The position numbers and the translations under genes are program-made. Positions 26,478-37,304 of a DNA stretch of 64,000 nt are shown here, in pieces; within the stretch, counting starts at the first letter, position 1; each line of letters opens with the position of its first letter. The stretch comes from Promerops cafer (taxonomy: Eukaryota; Chordata; Aves; Passeriformes; Nectariniidae): positions 351,798-415,797 of the forward strand of contig VZSE01004120.1 in NCBI GenBank assembly GCA_013398275.1, in the 5' to 3' direction. The notes under the pieces were generated by a model that saw only the letters and a program-made list of their open reading frames with translations, was not told the origin of the DNA and made no database searches.

Positions 26478-27066
26478 TGTGTAATTTATTGGGTTTCCAT
26501 GGCAGAGTTTTGGATGTGGTGTACTTTAAGGGTGGCTTTTCTGGGAAGCTACAAGAAGCTTCCCCCATGTCCAACAGAACCAACGCCAGCCAGTTCCGGG
26601 ATGGACCTGCTTCTGGCCGAGGTCAAGCCCATCCGTGGGGATAGCACTGCATCCGGGATAACACAGTTAAGGAGGGAGGAAAAATCCCCTACACAAATGT
26701 AACCTGGAGAGAAAAGTGAGAATATGTGAGAAACAGCTCTGCACACACCAACGTGAGTTAAGAGGGAAGGGAAGGGGATGCTTCAAGTATCAGAGGTTGC
26801 CCTGCAGCCCTTGGAAGTCCACAGTGGAGCAGATGTCCACCAGCAATTTGCGGAGCACTCCATACTGGTGCAGATGGATACCCAAAAGAAGCTGTGACTC
26901 CATGGAAGGCCACACTGGAGCAGGCTCCTGGGAGGACCTGTGACCCTGTGAAGTGAGAAGCCCTTGCTGGAGCAGGTTTGATGACAGGACCTGTGACCCC
27001 ATGGGGACACACTGGAGCAGTTTATTCCTGAAGGACTGCACTCCTTGGAAGTGACATATACTGGAT

Positions 27067-27617
27067 CTAGGTTTGAAATAGAACTTGCAAAATATTCTCC
27101 TGATTCACAAATCCCAAACCTAAATCCAGATATCATCAGCCTGTTAAATATGTTTGGATTTTCTAGAAGGAGCTTTCTAGTTCCATCCATTCCAGATGGT
27201 CCTTTGCTTGTCTCTAAAAGACTGTTCAGGCATAAATTAAAGTGCTGAAGCTCTGAAATGCAACAGCTTAGATGAGAAAAGCAATGATTACTGCTTTGTT
27301 CCTGCAATGAGCTGACAGTTCCTGTGAAACCTCTATTTTGAGCGGTATTAAGAAAACTCAGGTGCAGCTCCAGATTGGTTCATTGGCAGATTGCTCAATC
27401 AGAAACAAATGAACCAAGTCTATTTTTTTAATTGAAGTAACAGTCAATACATAAGAAACAGAATTCCTAAGTCCTCAAATATCTAATAATTGTTTTGCTC
27501 TATTTCATCAACTCTTAAACCAATTGACCAATATCCATATCAAAAATGGTTTCACTTGGACAGTTTTCTGTTCCTGTTGACAGCAACCATAAAACAAATT
27601 GTGTTCTAGTATTAACT
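27067..27617. other. 0.55-kb spacer between two LTR elements
   Basis: This AT-rich segment has no recognised repeat or gene. It separates the truncated LTR from the next, oppositely oriented LTR. Confidence 0.5.
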
Positions 27618-28328
27618 TGTCTTGGTTTGAAAAAGACAGGTGTCTGCTAAGGAGGGCAGGAGCTTTTCTTGAAATGGAAAATGTAAACCGCCTCCCTCTG
27701 AATTATTATAATTTTGAAATTAAGGGGCTCTCAGGCAAAGATATGGGTGTAGGAATAACAGTCCTTTATTAGGAAAAACTAAAAATGCAGTAATACAAAA
27801 TAACTCTAACAGAGTCAGAATACAACTTGACACTCTGTTGGTCAGGATGTTGGTAGCAGTCTGATTAAATGGTGGCTGCAGTCTTCCTGGAGTGACAGAT
27901 GTGGTTCTGTTGGAGCAGTGATCCTTTAGAAGGGTGTAGTTTTCCTCTGAAGGTCCAGTGGTGGTGTGGATGGGCCTGGTCTTCTGGGAATACAGAAGAA
28001 AGCTGCTCATCTGGGAATCCAGTGCGAAAAGGCTGCTGTGGTGTTCCAAATCTCAGATTTTTATCCAGGTAGGAATTCTTGGCTCCTCCCCCTGGGTGGA
28101 GCATCTCACAATGGGAAGATGTAATTTTATCAGTCATGCAGCAGTGAGGCTCAATGGCCCATTAACAGAAGAGATTTCCCTGAGGGAGGATTGGTTGTGG
28201 AAGAGATAAAGAAAACTGCTCCCCTGGTTTTATCCGGTGGCCCAATTAACAGGAGATAACTGCCCCATCTCTGACAGATGGCAATAGAATACACACCCAG
28301 CTATACCTTGCCTTTGCAACCTAAGACA
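27618..28328 (-). mobile_element. Nearly complete solo ERV LTR
   Basis: The ends are tgtcttggtttg and cctaagaca, an imperfect inverted terminal repeat with canonical TG...CA. The flanking pentamers are taact (27613-27617) and aaact (28329-28333), a target-site duplication with one mismatch. Sense is inferred as minus because AATAAA reads on that strand (27765-27770) downstream of a TATA-like gataaaaa (28057-28064). At 711 bp it seems full length and little decayed, so it is among the younger insertions here. I recognise it as a bird (probably passerine) LTR but do not name the family. Frames within it are spurious. Confidence 0.85.
27765..27770 (-). promoter_or_regulatory. LTR polyadenylation signal (minus strand)
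   Basis: The plus-strand text tttatt reads AATAAA on the minus strand, within cctaataaaggactg. This supports the minus-strand orientation of the LTR and places U5 at 27618 to about 27745. Confidence 0.6.
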
Positions 28329-30518
28329 AAACTGGAAAGTTATAAGTTTAGAAACATTTTTCTTTCACAGACTTAAGAGAACTTACTATACTTGTTATCA
28401 TACAGAGAACAAACCAACATGCCTATGTACAGGATATAAAAGCATGCTTAGGAGGGCATTAAAGATTGCTCAGAGCACACACCTACTCCCATGTGCATCA
28501 TCATGATACTTGTACTAGAAAGATACCCCAACACACACCAGAAATCTTAATTGCTTGCATCTTGCTGTGTTGCACCTTTGACAGATGTCAAAGTCTAAAG
28601 TCTTTCCTGAGAACAGAGACTCTCAACTAAAAAAATTCCTTTCACCTCCCTGCCAGCTTTCTTAGCTCTGATTATGGTCTGTCTCTGGGTATTAAGCTCT
28701 GTGTTTACTGTTAACCTAAGCAGACTCAAAATTATATCATAAAAACAGCATTCTATGGTGTTTATGGACTTCATATTTTCACAAAAAATTTAGTTCAATC
28801 AATCCTTCCTATAAAATGCAGGTAAGAGTTCTGTAATTAATATTTTTACTTTGTGACCAGTCTAAGAGGTCGTGTAGGAACATAATGGAAAGAGACATAA
28901 ATACATCTGTGCTTTTTTTAGCCTCGGTGGGTCTAGCTTTAAAGAGGCATGATTTTCTTCCTTTTTCTTTGTCTTGTGAAAGTTTCCTACTGCCCATCCT
29001 GCCCTGCTTAAATAGTATTTTAAAAAGAAAACCCACCAAACCCTAGCCTGATCCTTGTGTACTGATCCATACTTTTAGCAATATTGTCATATACTATTGT
29101 TGTTAACTCTGTATATCCATGTTTTCAAATAGAAATGTCATGTGCTAACTGCAATATTGTAGCTGGTTATATTTTTTTAACTGTGGACATTAACTGATGG
29201 AAAATAATCTGATGTGAAATAAATTTTAAGACTTGCCTTGCTGAATAGGTAGAAATTAATTAGGAACTTTAAAGACATAATATTTTTTAAATTGTCTGGA
29301 TGATGGGTTTTTTTGTTACTTTTGCTGAAATGCGTGTCTAGTCATGTAATTACTTGAGAACCTGGAGTGAACTGAAGACAAGCGTTCAGAATTGATATAT
29401 CTCTTGCAAACTCTGCTCCTGGGCAGAACAAATTCACTGGAGATGAGAAACCCCAGAGTTGATCATTGAGGCCAATTAAATGAATTACTGTAGAAGAGCA
29501 GAAGAAAATTCATGAGTGACATCTAATCTATTCTAATTTAATTGAACAAAACCTTAATGGGGGTAGTTTCAATGTCTGTAGTGTATTGTGCAATGTATCA
29601 CACTTTTAGAAAAACATTTTCTGAGACCTGCAGCCAGTTTAGTGTTTTGTTAGAGATGTATAATGTATTGTTCTCCATTAAAAATATTGTTAGAGAAGCC
29701 CTGTGGAGATAAATGTCATTGTGTCATCTTTGTATTTTGTACAGGGAGACAAAGGCTCCCTCTGACCTGCAGGCACAAATTGTAATTTTTATGAAGAGTG
29801 TTCGTTTCCCACAGATAAACCTGTTAGCTTTTGTCAGTTTGAGAGGCTATGTCACAGACAGGGAGAAAAATTGTTTATATTTTAATTCCTTCCACAGAAA
29901 TATCTTGCAGCAAGCCAGACCTTGAAAAAAAAAGAAAAAAATAAAAGGCAACAATGAAAAATGGAGATGCAGAATGGACAGAATGAATGTCTATACAGAT
30001 CTTCTACCTTGTTATAAGTGGAAGTGTGGTTTGGGTTGTATATATATGCTTTGTTAAAAGAGGCATAAGGTACTACTTATGCTGCCATGTCAGTTGCTTG
30101 ATCTAGATAGCAAGTAAGAGCAGGAAAAGGACATTTTTGTCAAATAGTTCTTTACCTTTGCCTTCATTATTGGAAATGGCTAAATAGTCTTTAATTTTTT
30201 CGACTATCAGTCTCACAGGACCTTAAAAAAAGACAGTATGTGTTATGTTTAGAGGAAGGGAAATATAATGTAGCTATTATCGACTCAATAAGGCTCTGCT
30301 GTCTCTTATGCTGCCCCTTGTTCAGTATAATGCTATATTTTCGTCTTTGTTCAATCTGCCCCTTTTATATTATGGTTAAACATACCATAATACTGGTTGA
30401 CAAGAAATCTATAATTAATGCGTCATGTGTGAATGTCAAGCCTGACGTCTCAGTCATTTATCCTTTATGAATCTTTACAAACCACTTAAGATATCTGCCT
30501 TAATATCTTTTAAAACAT
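28329..30518. other. 2.2-kb AT-rich stretch
   Basis: No repeat family or exon is recognised. An open frame at 29713-29925 with a gtattttgtacag acceptor-like lead is not identifiable as a protein. Confidence 0.5.
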
Positions 30519-30691
30519 TCACAGAATCATAGAATGGTTTGGGTTAGTAAGGACCGTAGAGATCATTGAGCATCAACCCCCCTTCCATGGGCAGAGACAC
30601 TTTCCATTAGACCAGGTTGCTCTGAGCCCTATCCAGCTGGCCTTGAACACTTCCATGGATGAGGGGGGCATCCACAGCTTCTCTGGGCAAC
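30519..30691 (-). mobile_element. CR1 LINE 3'-end fragment, cut by an LTR
   Basis: It starts with the inverted terminus ttcacagaatcatagaatggtttggg and keeps ccccccttccatgggcagagacac, ttagaccaggttgctc and cttctctgggcaac. There it stops abruptly, where the consensus would continue with ctgttccagtg. The break coincides with the start of the following LTR-like sequence. Confidence 0.9.
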
Positions 30692-31300
30692 TGCAGTAAA
30701 CCTGGACAGTGAGGAGTTCATGTGTTGCTCCGCCTAAAGCAATGAGGACCATTCCAGTGGGTAAGTTAGAACATGGTGTGGCTGGAAAGGGGAGGTAAGG
30801 CAACATTTTTCTGAGGCAAACTTCCCTGGTTTGGGCAGTGGGGACTGCATAGCACAGAACAGTGAAAGTGCAGGAATGGGATCAAGGAGGAGTCAAGACC
30901 TGTAGAGGGGTAACAAGACCAACAAGAGACCCTCAATTTCCCCCAACCTATTTCCAGAAGGGTCCAGAAGAATAGACTGCACATGCTAACTCATTTACAT
31001 GAACAGTGAGAAACTTAAGCCTGGCTTGGGGTAAACTTACCTCCACAAAGCCCAGGTGGTCTGGACCCAGGACTGATGATCTCCTCTCCTCTTCTCTCTC
31101 TCTTTCAACCTCTCATTTTTCCCTCTTTCCTTTCATACTTTTATTTCTCTTATTATTAGAAAATAGGGGCAAAAAATATACCAATTTCCATGAGAAGTGT
31201 GTAGTTTGCTAATAAAACTTGTTGAGCTTTTTCTTTTTTTCTTGGACCATTTTGGCTTTTGCAATTCTTTTTCAACCATTTTCAACTTTAATGTAACACA
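30692..31300 (+). mobile_element. ERV LTR-like element
   Basis: About 600 bp begin tgcagtaaacctgg at the CR1 break and end near taatgtaacaca. A pyrimidine-rich tract (ctctcctcttctctctctctttc) lies at 31080-31105, and AATAAA at 31211-31216 is followed by a T-rich tail, as in an LTR R/U5. The 5' half is GC-raised with no viral protein frame. I recognise the type as avian LTR sequence but not the family. No clean target duplication was found, so the limits are approximate. Confidence 0.6.
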
Positions 31301-31410
31301 GTGGTTCCAAGATTACATACTGTACATAGTGTTTTTGTATGTTTTGAATAAATATTTTCCTGTTTGATCTTCTTTTGAAATGCAGTGTAGCTGAAATCAT
31401 CCTTATAAGA

Positions 31411-31436
31411 AAGGATTTCCCTTATAGGAAATCCTT
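31411..31436. repeat. Perfect 10-bp hairpin
   Basis: aaggatttcc (31411-31420) pairs exactly with ggaaatcctt (31427-31436) across the 6-base loop cttata. The surrounding ccttata words recur, so it is probably a slippage product. Confidence 0.8.
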
Positions 31437-31516
31437 ATAGGAAGTTTTTATGGGATTTATGTGGGTTTTGGGATTTTGTTTCTGGGCAAAATAACCATCA
31501 TAAATAAAAGATGGAT

Positions 31517-31696
31517 ATTTCATGTGTTACCTCAACATGTTTAAAATACCTTTTTTTTTTTTTAGAAAAATTCTCCGTGTTGTTGCTGTCATTATTAGTG
31601 TACATCNATTTCATGTGTTACCTCAACATGTTTAAAATACCTTTTTTTTTTTTGACAAAAATTCTCCGTGTTGTTGCTGTCATTATTAGTACATCT
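31517..31696. repeat. 91-bp tandem duplication with an N at the junction
   Basis: The copies are 31517-31606 and 31608-31696, with period 91. They are nearly identical: both carry atttcatgtgttacctcaac, a T run and ttctccgtgttgttgctgtc. They differ only in tagaaaaa/tgacaaaa beside the T run and gtgtacatc/gtacatc at the end. A single N stands at 31607 exactly between them. This looks like a gap closed by overlapping contig ends and not like a biological repeat, though a real duplication cannot be excluded. Confidence 0.9.
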
Positions 31697-33931
31697 ACAG
31701 TGAAAAATAAATTTTTAATAAAAAAAGATTTTTACCCTAATATATATTAATTGAATTTTTAAAATACATTTTCCTAAAAGGTTCAGTGCCTTTGTGCTAA
31801 CATAAAACTGAGTGAATAGACAATGGCTATGTTTCCATAAATTCTAAATTAAGTCTAATTTTTCCATTGGGAAAAAATATAAACAAGAAAAATTGTATAC
31901 ATCAAAAAGAAATTAAAATATCTGGAAATAAAAATAGGATGTATAGTGTAAAATAGTTATTTTCATCAATTGACATTTTGGTTCACTGGGCTTTTTAAAT
32001 TAAGTGTATGGACTTACTCAGGCTATTGGAATAGACTTTTATTATTTAGCTGTATGTACATTAGTAGATGCATGATTAGTGAGGAAGTCCACATCATTGA
32101 TTAGATTGGCCATCCTGTGATTCAGCTAAACCAGGTTCAGATTTTTTTGCTGTGTGATGGGTTTTAAAAGCAACAGCTCTCTAAAAATACAGATCGCAGA
32201 TGAATAGAATTTCAAAAGCACCAGAGCATTTAAGTACTGTTGAAATCAATAAACAGTAGTAGTGAGCTCCAAAAATGCACTTAGGTATCTGTAGTGCAAG
32301 ATAGACATCTGAGACCCAGAGGGTTATTCAAACGCATTTAGGCACTGAGAGTCAGAAGGTATTTTAAGTTTGCACTTGTTGCAGGGAAGGCCCAGGAGAT
32401 ACTGCTGCTACTTTGGCAGAAGAGTGCATTGAGGAGTGATATCATTTCCCATTGTCAAGAATAGGCTGCTTCTCGCTTGGGGTAAGTGCCTTACTGGGAG
32501 AAACAGGGCAACAAGTACCTATGAAATTTAGTATTCTGGTTAGAAGAGTCAAAACATGGCTTCTCATTTTAAAATAATTTCTGCTTTTATCCAAGGTTCC
32601 ACATAAAGTCTAGATTAGTGTACAGATCACAGTGATGCCTTGCACTCCCTGGCACAGTAATCTAGTAGCTAGAATATGCTCCTGCAGACTAACAAGGCTC
32701 AATCAAAAAGGAGGGCCAGAGTTGCTGACTCATGTGACCATAGAAAAAGTGAATATAAGCGCTCTCCTCCTCTCTTGTTTCTGGTCTTCCTCAAACAAAC
32801 AAACTCAAGCAGTAATTCAGTTGCCTCTAACCTCTAAACAGGCACTTCAAGCTTACGCCCTCTCAGTTTATTGTACTTGCCGTAGCCCCTGCTAACTTTC
32901 AAAACCTTGCCAGACAAAACATTGTGCTCTTACAGACAATTTTGTCCTATTTTACATTTTTTCCATATCTAAATATTTCTAAGATATTTACTTTTTCTGC
33001 ATGTGAGCTTTTCTAGTTGTTCAACATAACAATATTTCCCAACCTTTTCTGGGTGTTTTGAGGATTGTAACATTAATGCTTGGAAGGGGATTACATTTTT
33101 CTGTAAAGAGAAAAATATAAACAGCACATATACAATTCCTAGGATCACATTTCAAGAGAAGACAAGCTCATTGCAGATAATTGCAGCACCGATAATCTGA
33201 GTCCTCACAACTATAACTACTGAACTGAGCAGTATTTTATCATTTTGTCATGAAACGTTCTGGACCATGTCTATGCTTGAGCTCACTATGTCCTTTCAAG
33301 AATTATGGGCAGATACACAGTTGTTGGACAAGAGACAGTATTTTTTCAAAGTGCAGTCAAGGTCAAAATGAGCAAATTGAAACAGAAGCGTATTTCTAAC
33401 AAATATCTCCTGAAATAAATAAAGCAAGCCTGGTCCTTCAGCATGGAAGAGCAAACTGGCAAAACTTCAGTCTTTAAAAGGACAGAAAAAATCAGTCACA
33501 TGAAAATTGTCCTCCATATTTATAAGAAAGAACAGTACAAAATCAAAGTATTAACTATTTGAATTTGGAGAGATAAATGCTAAAAACCTGGAAGGAATTA
33601 AAGCTTGCTGATATTATTAGGTCATTCTACACTGTTCTTACTCATCCTTCTTTCTCTAAAAATCAAATATTGGCCACTGTCAAATATGTACTATGAATTT
33701 GTAGATTGACTTAATACTGAGAGAATACTTATATAATATTAAAGCATGTATTTTTAGGCTTAAGATCAGACTCAGTCTCAGCTCCAAAAAGTCTGTTTTC
33801 CCTGGAACTTTTAGATGGTTTATGTAATATGCCAGAAGTGGTATATAGAATTGAATGGACCTTCAGATACCAACTTCTATTGGCCCTATTTCACTAAATC
33901 ACTTTAAGGCTGTTAATTTTAAGGTTTTTTT
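31697..33931. other. 2.2-kb AT-rich stretch with a possible ancient repeat
   Basis: At 32208-32350 words such as ttcaaaagcaccagagcatttaag, tgcacttaggtatctg and cgcatttaggcactgagagtc resemble an ancient sauropsid interspersed repeat built on cacctaagtg motifs. This is weak. Nothing else is recognised. Confidence 0.35.
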
Positions 33932-34096
33932 GGTTAAGAAGTCTGTATTCCTTTGAAGTATTTCTTGATTTCCATCTTTTAGAAGGACGTACAATTTTTG
34001 GTTGAGAAACCAAAAGACATTTCTTAACCGAAAAATGTAGGTCCTTCTAAAAGATGGAAATCAAGAAATACTCCAAAGTAATGCAGACTTTTAGTC
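33932..34096. repeat. 165-bp near-perfect palindrome (foldback)
   Basis: The left arm at 33932-34009 pairs with the right arm at 34020-34096 across a 10-base loop (ccaaaagaca). By hand alignment about 70 of 78 positions pair, with one single-base gap near the outer end. The core 33957-33988 (beginning agtatttcttgatttcc) is uninterrupted for 32 bp. No such arms are seen elsewhere in the window. A transcript would fold into a long hairpin. Origin could be a MITE, a template-switch event or a hairpin RNA precursor. Confidence 0.9.
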
Positions 34097-34143
34097 TTTA
34101 GTTTCAGAGAACTAAGAAAAATAAACAAGTAGACATGTCTAGA

Positions 34144-34250
34144 TATGACACCTGGGGACATGGTTTAGTGGGGGCTAGGCTGGCAGGTGGACCGGATGGT
34201 CTTAAGCTTCTTTTCCAAATGAAATCATTCTATAATTCTAAGATTCTATG
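34144..34250 (+). mobile_element. CR1 LINE 3' end
   Basis: acctggggacatggtttagtggggg, then ggatggtcttaagcttcttttcc and the terminal attctataattctaagattctatg, are the plus-strand 3' UTR and tail of CR1. Only about 105 bp remain. It starts about 50 bp after the palindrome. Confidence 0.85.
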
Positions 34251-36106
34251 CTGCGAACTCCTAACTCTCCTTGAATCAAGTCAGTAAAAGACTAGTTCTA
34301 TGGCCCCTGTATTTTAACAAAATCAAGAGAATAAAATGCATTAAGCAAAAATTCTCTGATCAAACCATGATTTAATTTATTGAAAAAAACCATTCTGAAT
34401 ATAATATTTTGATGTTCATAAAAGGGGAAAGAAAAATAGATTTACTACAAAAAAATAGTCTGGGTTTTTTCTAATTTACATTTTATGGTGAATGCAGATA
34501 GTTTAAAACATCTTACTTAGTTTAAAGCAGAGCTTTCCATTGCAAAGTGTGTGTGTGTATGTGTGTGTATTTTAAATAAATTCTTGTTTGCTGTCTTTGA
34601 AATTCTTGGCATTATGATTATAGGTGTTTATTTTAGGATTAAGTGGTAAAAGTTAGACAGAACCCCTTTGACATCTGTTTTATCTGAGGTGGGGCGAAAA
34701 AAAGTAAGGCAACCTAAGTAACAATGCTTATTATGTGAAATGTGTTTAAAAGAACTATATTTATCAGAGAAATATCTACATTTTCTAGCAAACAGTTCTC
34801 AAAAATAAATGCAGGGTGACCCAGACAAGATCGCATAAATAAGCAAATCTGAATAACCAATATCACAAATATTTGTTTAAAGACTCTGGAGAAAAATAGA
34901 AGAGCCCCACATTTGCTTGGCAAAAGGTCATCATTCTGCATTATGTATAAATGTAATCACTTTGAAAAAAAAATGAAGAACTGAGCTAAAATCCAAGCAC
35001 ATTATTTATCTTTCAATGACAATCTTTCTCATCACAGCAAATTTTCTGTGGAGGTAGAGAATATATATCTGATATCTATGAAAAAACCCCAGGCATGTCA
35101 TGGGCAAGAGCAAGATTTGCAGATTTTTCATAAGCCTTCTTATACTGTGAGACATAAATTGACACTAAAACTCAAGTCAGTACTGTATGAAAAAATGCCA
35201 TGAACATTTGAAATGTATCTCTTCCTGCAGTGTATGGTATATCCATTAAAGCATCTAAGAGCAGATTCAGATTCAGCATACATCAGCTTCCTTCCTACAG
35301 TATGGGTCTCCAGCTCGCTGATTTTCAACTAAAGTTTAAAGCTGAAGAATAGAATCCTCTAGCCTTAATTGACTCAAAAGGTTATGGTTATACAGTGACT
35401 ACTAGGTTGGCTGGATCTTTACTACATACTTCTCATGGATAAACATCAATAAAGAGCTTAACTCTAAGTATTTTGCTAAAAGTCAGTTGTGTGTATATAT
35501 ATATAAGAAATGTGATACACTGAGTTTGAATTTTCTCTTCAGAGTCAACAGTCATAGTGCAAGCAAAGAACACCATAAAAACTACTAAAGAATTCTCAAA
35601 AGGGGAATGTTGAATGAAAACAGATTTTGCAGATGATATTTCATTCCTGCAGAATATTTTCTTTCTGGAACTAGACTTCATAGTATCTCATTTCAGTGAT
35701 ATTGAGATGTCTCATCTTTAAATTTACAGTTGTGATTTCCACTTTTTCTGTCAAGGGGTGGTGAAAAGTAAACCACTGTGGCTTATGAAAACTACACACA
35801 TTTCATTGGCTAGTATTACTTCCTATTTCTTCCTGAATTATATCAATATTTGTGTAAAAGAAATAAACACTAATAGAGTTAAACTTACTCTATCTCACAG
35901 GGCAGCCATATGTTTTCCACTCTTTTGCAAAGTCTTAGGACCATATATTAATAAGAAATTGCTTCATCTATCTGCAATAATATTCAGTGTATTTCTGGAC
36001 TGTTATATAAGTAAAAGTTAATTTTCTCCAAACTCAAGCCTTTTAATTTTAAGTAGTATGTTCATGGGTTGTTGTTCACAATGCTGAGTTTTTCAGTCTC
36101 AGAGTA
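34251..36106. other. 1.9-kb AT-rich stretch
   Basis: A (GT)n run lies at 34547-34570 and a short gtgtgtatatatatat run at 35488-35503. No transposable element or exon is recognised. Confidence 0.55.
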
Positions 36107-36674
36107 TGTGCTGGTTTAGACTGGGATAGAGTCAGTTTCCTGCTCAGCACCTGGTATGAAACTGTGGTTGGATTTGTGCTGAAACACTGTTGATGACTCA
36201 GGGTCGTTTCAGTCATTGCTTGCACAGTGCTTGCACAGTGTTTTGGCCTTTTCTGCCTCTCACGCCACCCAGTTAGGGGGGTACAAGGGGTTGGGAGGGG
36301 ACATGGCAGGGACAGCTGACCCCAAGTGACACAAGGCAGAGCCCATGCTCTGCGGTTCATGCTCAGCATCAAAGGCTGGGCAAGGCTGGCCAGGGCAAGG
36401 GCTGCTCAGGGTCTGGCTGGGCTTCAGTCCTTTGGTGCAGGGCAATTGTTCTCATTTGCATTACTTATCTTTCTTGGGTTTTATTTCTCTCTCTTTTTTA
36501 CTTTCCCTCTCATTAAAAGGTTTTATTTTATTGCAATTATTAAACTGTTCTTATCTTGACCTGTGAGTTTTCTCACTTTTACCCTTGCATTTCACTTCCC
36601 CTGTCCTGCTGGGTTTTGGGAGTAAGTGAGAAGCTGTGTGGGTTTTCATTGTCATATGGGGTTAAACCATGACA
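36107..36674 (+). mobile_element. Solo ERV LTR (ERVL-like)
   Basis: It begins tgtgctggtttagactgggatagagt and ends ggggttaaaccatgaca, the characteristic start and end of a common avian LTR whose termini are inverted (ctggttt/aaacca). Other landmarks are gacagctgacccc, the ATTAAA signal at 36539-36544 followed by ctgttcttatcttgacc, and tgagttttctcacttttacccttgc. An 11-bp tandem repeat (gcttgcacagt) sits at 36218-36239. Length is 568 bp. The flanking pentamers (gagta/cagtg) match only partly, so a target duplication is uncertain. No internal viral sequence follows. Confidence 0.85.
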
Positions 36675-36736
36675 CAGTGAAACCAAACATGATGCAGCTG
36701 ACTGATTTCATCCAGAAACTCTTCAGTCCCCCCCCC

Positions 36737-36847
36737 NNNNNNNNNNNNNNNNNNNNNNNNNNNNNNNNNNNNNNNNNNNNNNNNNNNNNNNNNNNNNNNN
36801 NNNNNNNNNNNNNNNNNNNNNNNNNNNNNNNNNNNNNNNNNNNNNNN
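36737..36847. other. Assembly gap (111 N)
   Basis: The run of N is bordered on both sides by C homopolymers (at least 8 C each). The gap therefore probably hides a long poly-C/poly-G tract that stopped sequencing. It lies 62 bp beyond the LTR end, and true length is unknown. Confidence 0.97.
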
Positions 36848-37226
36848 CCCCCCCCAAAAAAAAAATAAACAAGACAAAGGAAAAAGAAGGAAATATGGAA
36901 AATGAGAATGTATGGGATTTTACCTTTAGTGAGCATTACTCAAACAATGTCATTATAAATTCCTGAATAACTTAGGGAAATTTGTGGATAATATTGCAAA
37001 AATCTGCTAATACAGAGAACAATGAATTAATTAGACATTGATAGAAATCTTTTGGATAGTGCTCAACATACCACTCTTAAGGAGCACCAGCATTATCAGT
37101 AAATACATTGTAGTTTATTACAGATTTTTCCATTACCTAAGGTGGTTGTTACCAGAAGTACTGGATCCCTAGTGAAGCAGCTTCCAAGAAAACAAAAAAA
37201 AACCCACCCCAAAAACACAGTGACAG

Positions 37227-37304
37227 TTTTGGTTTTGTTTTTTTGTTTTTTTTTGGTTTGGTTTGGTTTGGTTTGGTTTGTTTTTTTTTGTTTGTTTGTT
37301 TTTT
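37227..37304. repeat. T-rich tract with (GGTTT)5
   Basis: Five ggttt units at 37255-37279 sit inside longer T and G/T runs. It is a simple repeat. Confidence 0.95.

Larger units (their letters stand above)
26104..27066 (+). mobile_element. Rearranged short ERV element: LTR end, short internal part, LTR head
   Basis: Three parts lie in order on the plus strand. First (26104-26129) is a piece resembling the last 25 bp of the LTR family seen at 15490-16438 (atccagccgagatcaacccaccat). Second (26131-26477) is about 347 bp without coding capacity, starting with a primer-binding-site-like ttggtgaacagtgtagggacc and ending in a purine tract aggagag. Third (26478-27066) is the 5' half of the same LTR family, from tgtgtaatttattgggtttcc through aagcttcccccatgtcc and the ctggagcag units, cut off near 27066. 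The outer parts of both LTRs are missing. This fits a provirus reduced by internal deletion or a non-autonomous element. No gag, pol or env remnant is seen. Confidence 0.65.

Noticed and set aside
15490..27066. A single 11-kb provirus with the LTR at 15.5 kb as its 5' end and the LTR head at 26.5 kb as its 3' end
   Set aside because: The two are the same family and strand, but the DNA between holds CR1 copies and another LTR in AT-rich sequence with no gag, pol or env remnants, and a separate LTR end is present at 26.1 kb.
31511..31750. 79-codon frame across the tandem duplication
   Set aside because: It spans an N and a probable assembly artefact.
36626..36936. Frames crossing the N gap
   Set aside because: They are open only because N codons are not stops.
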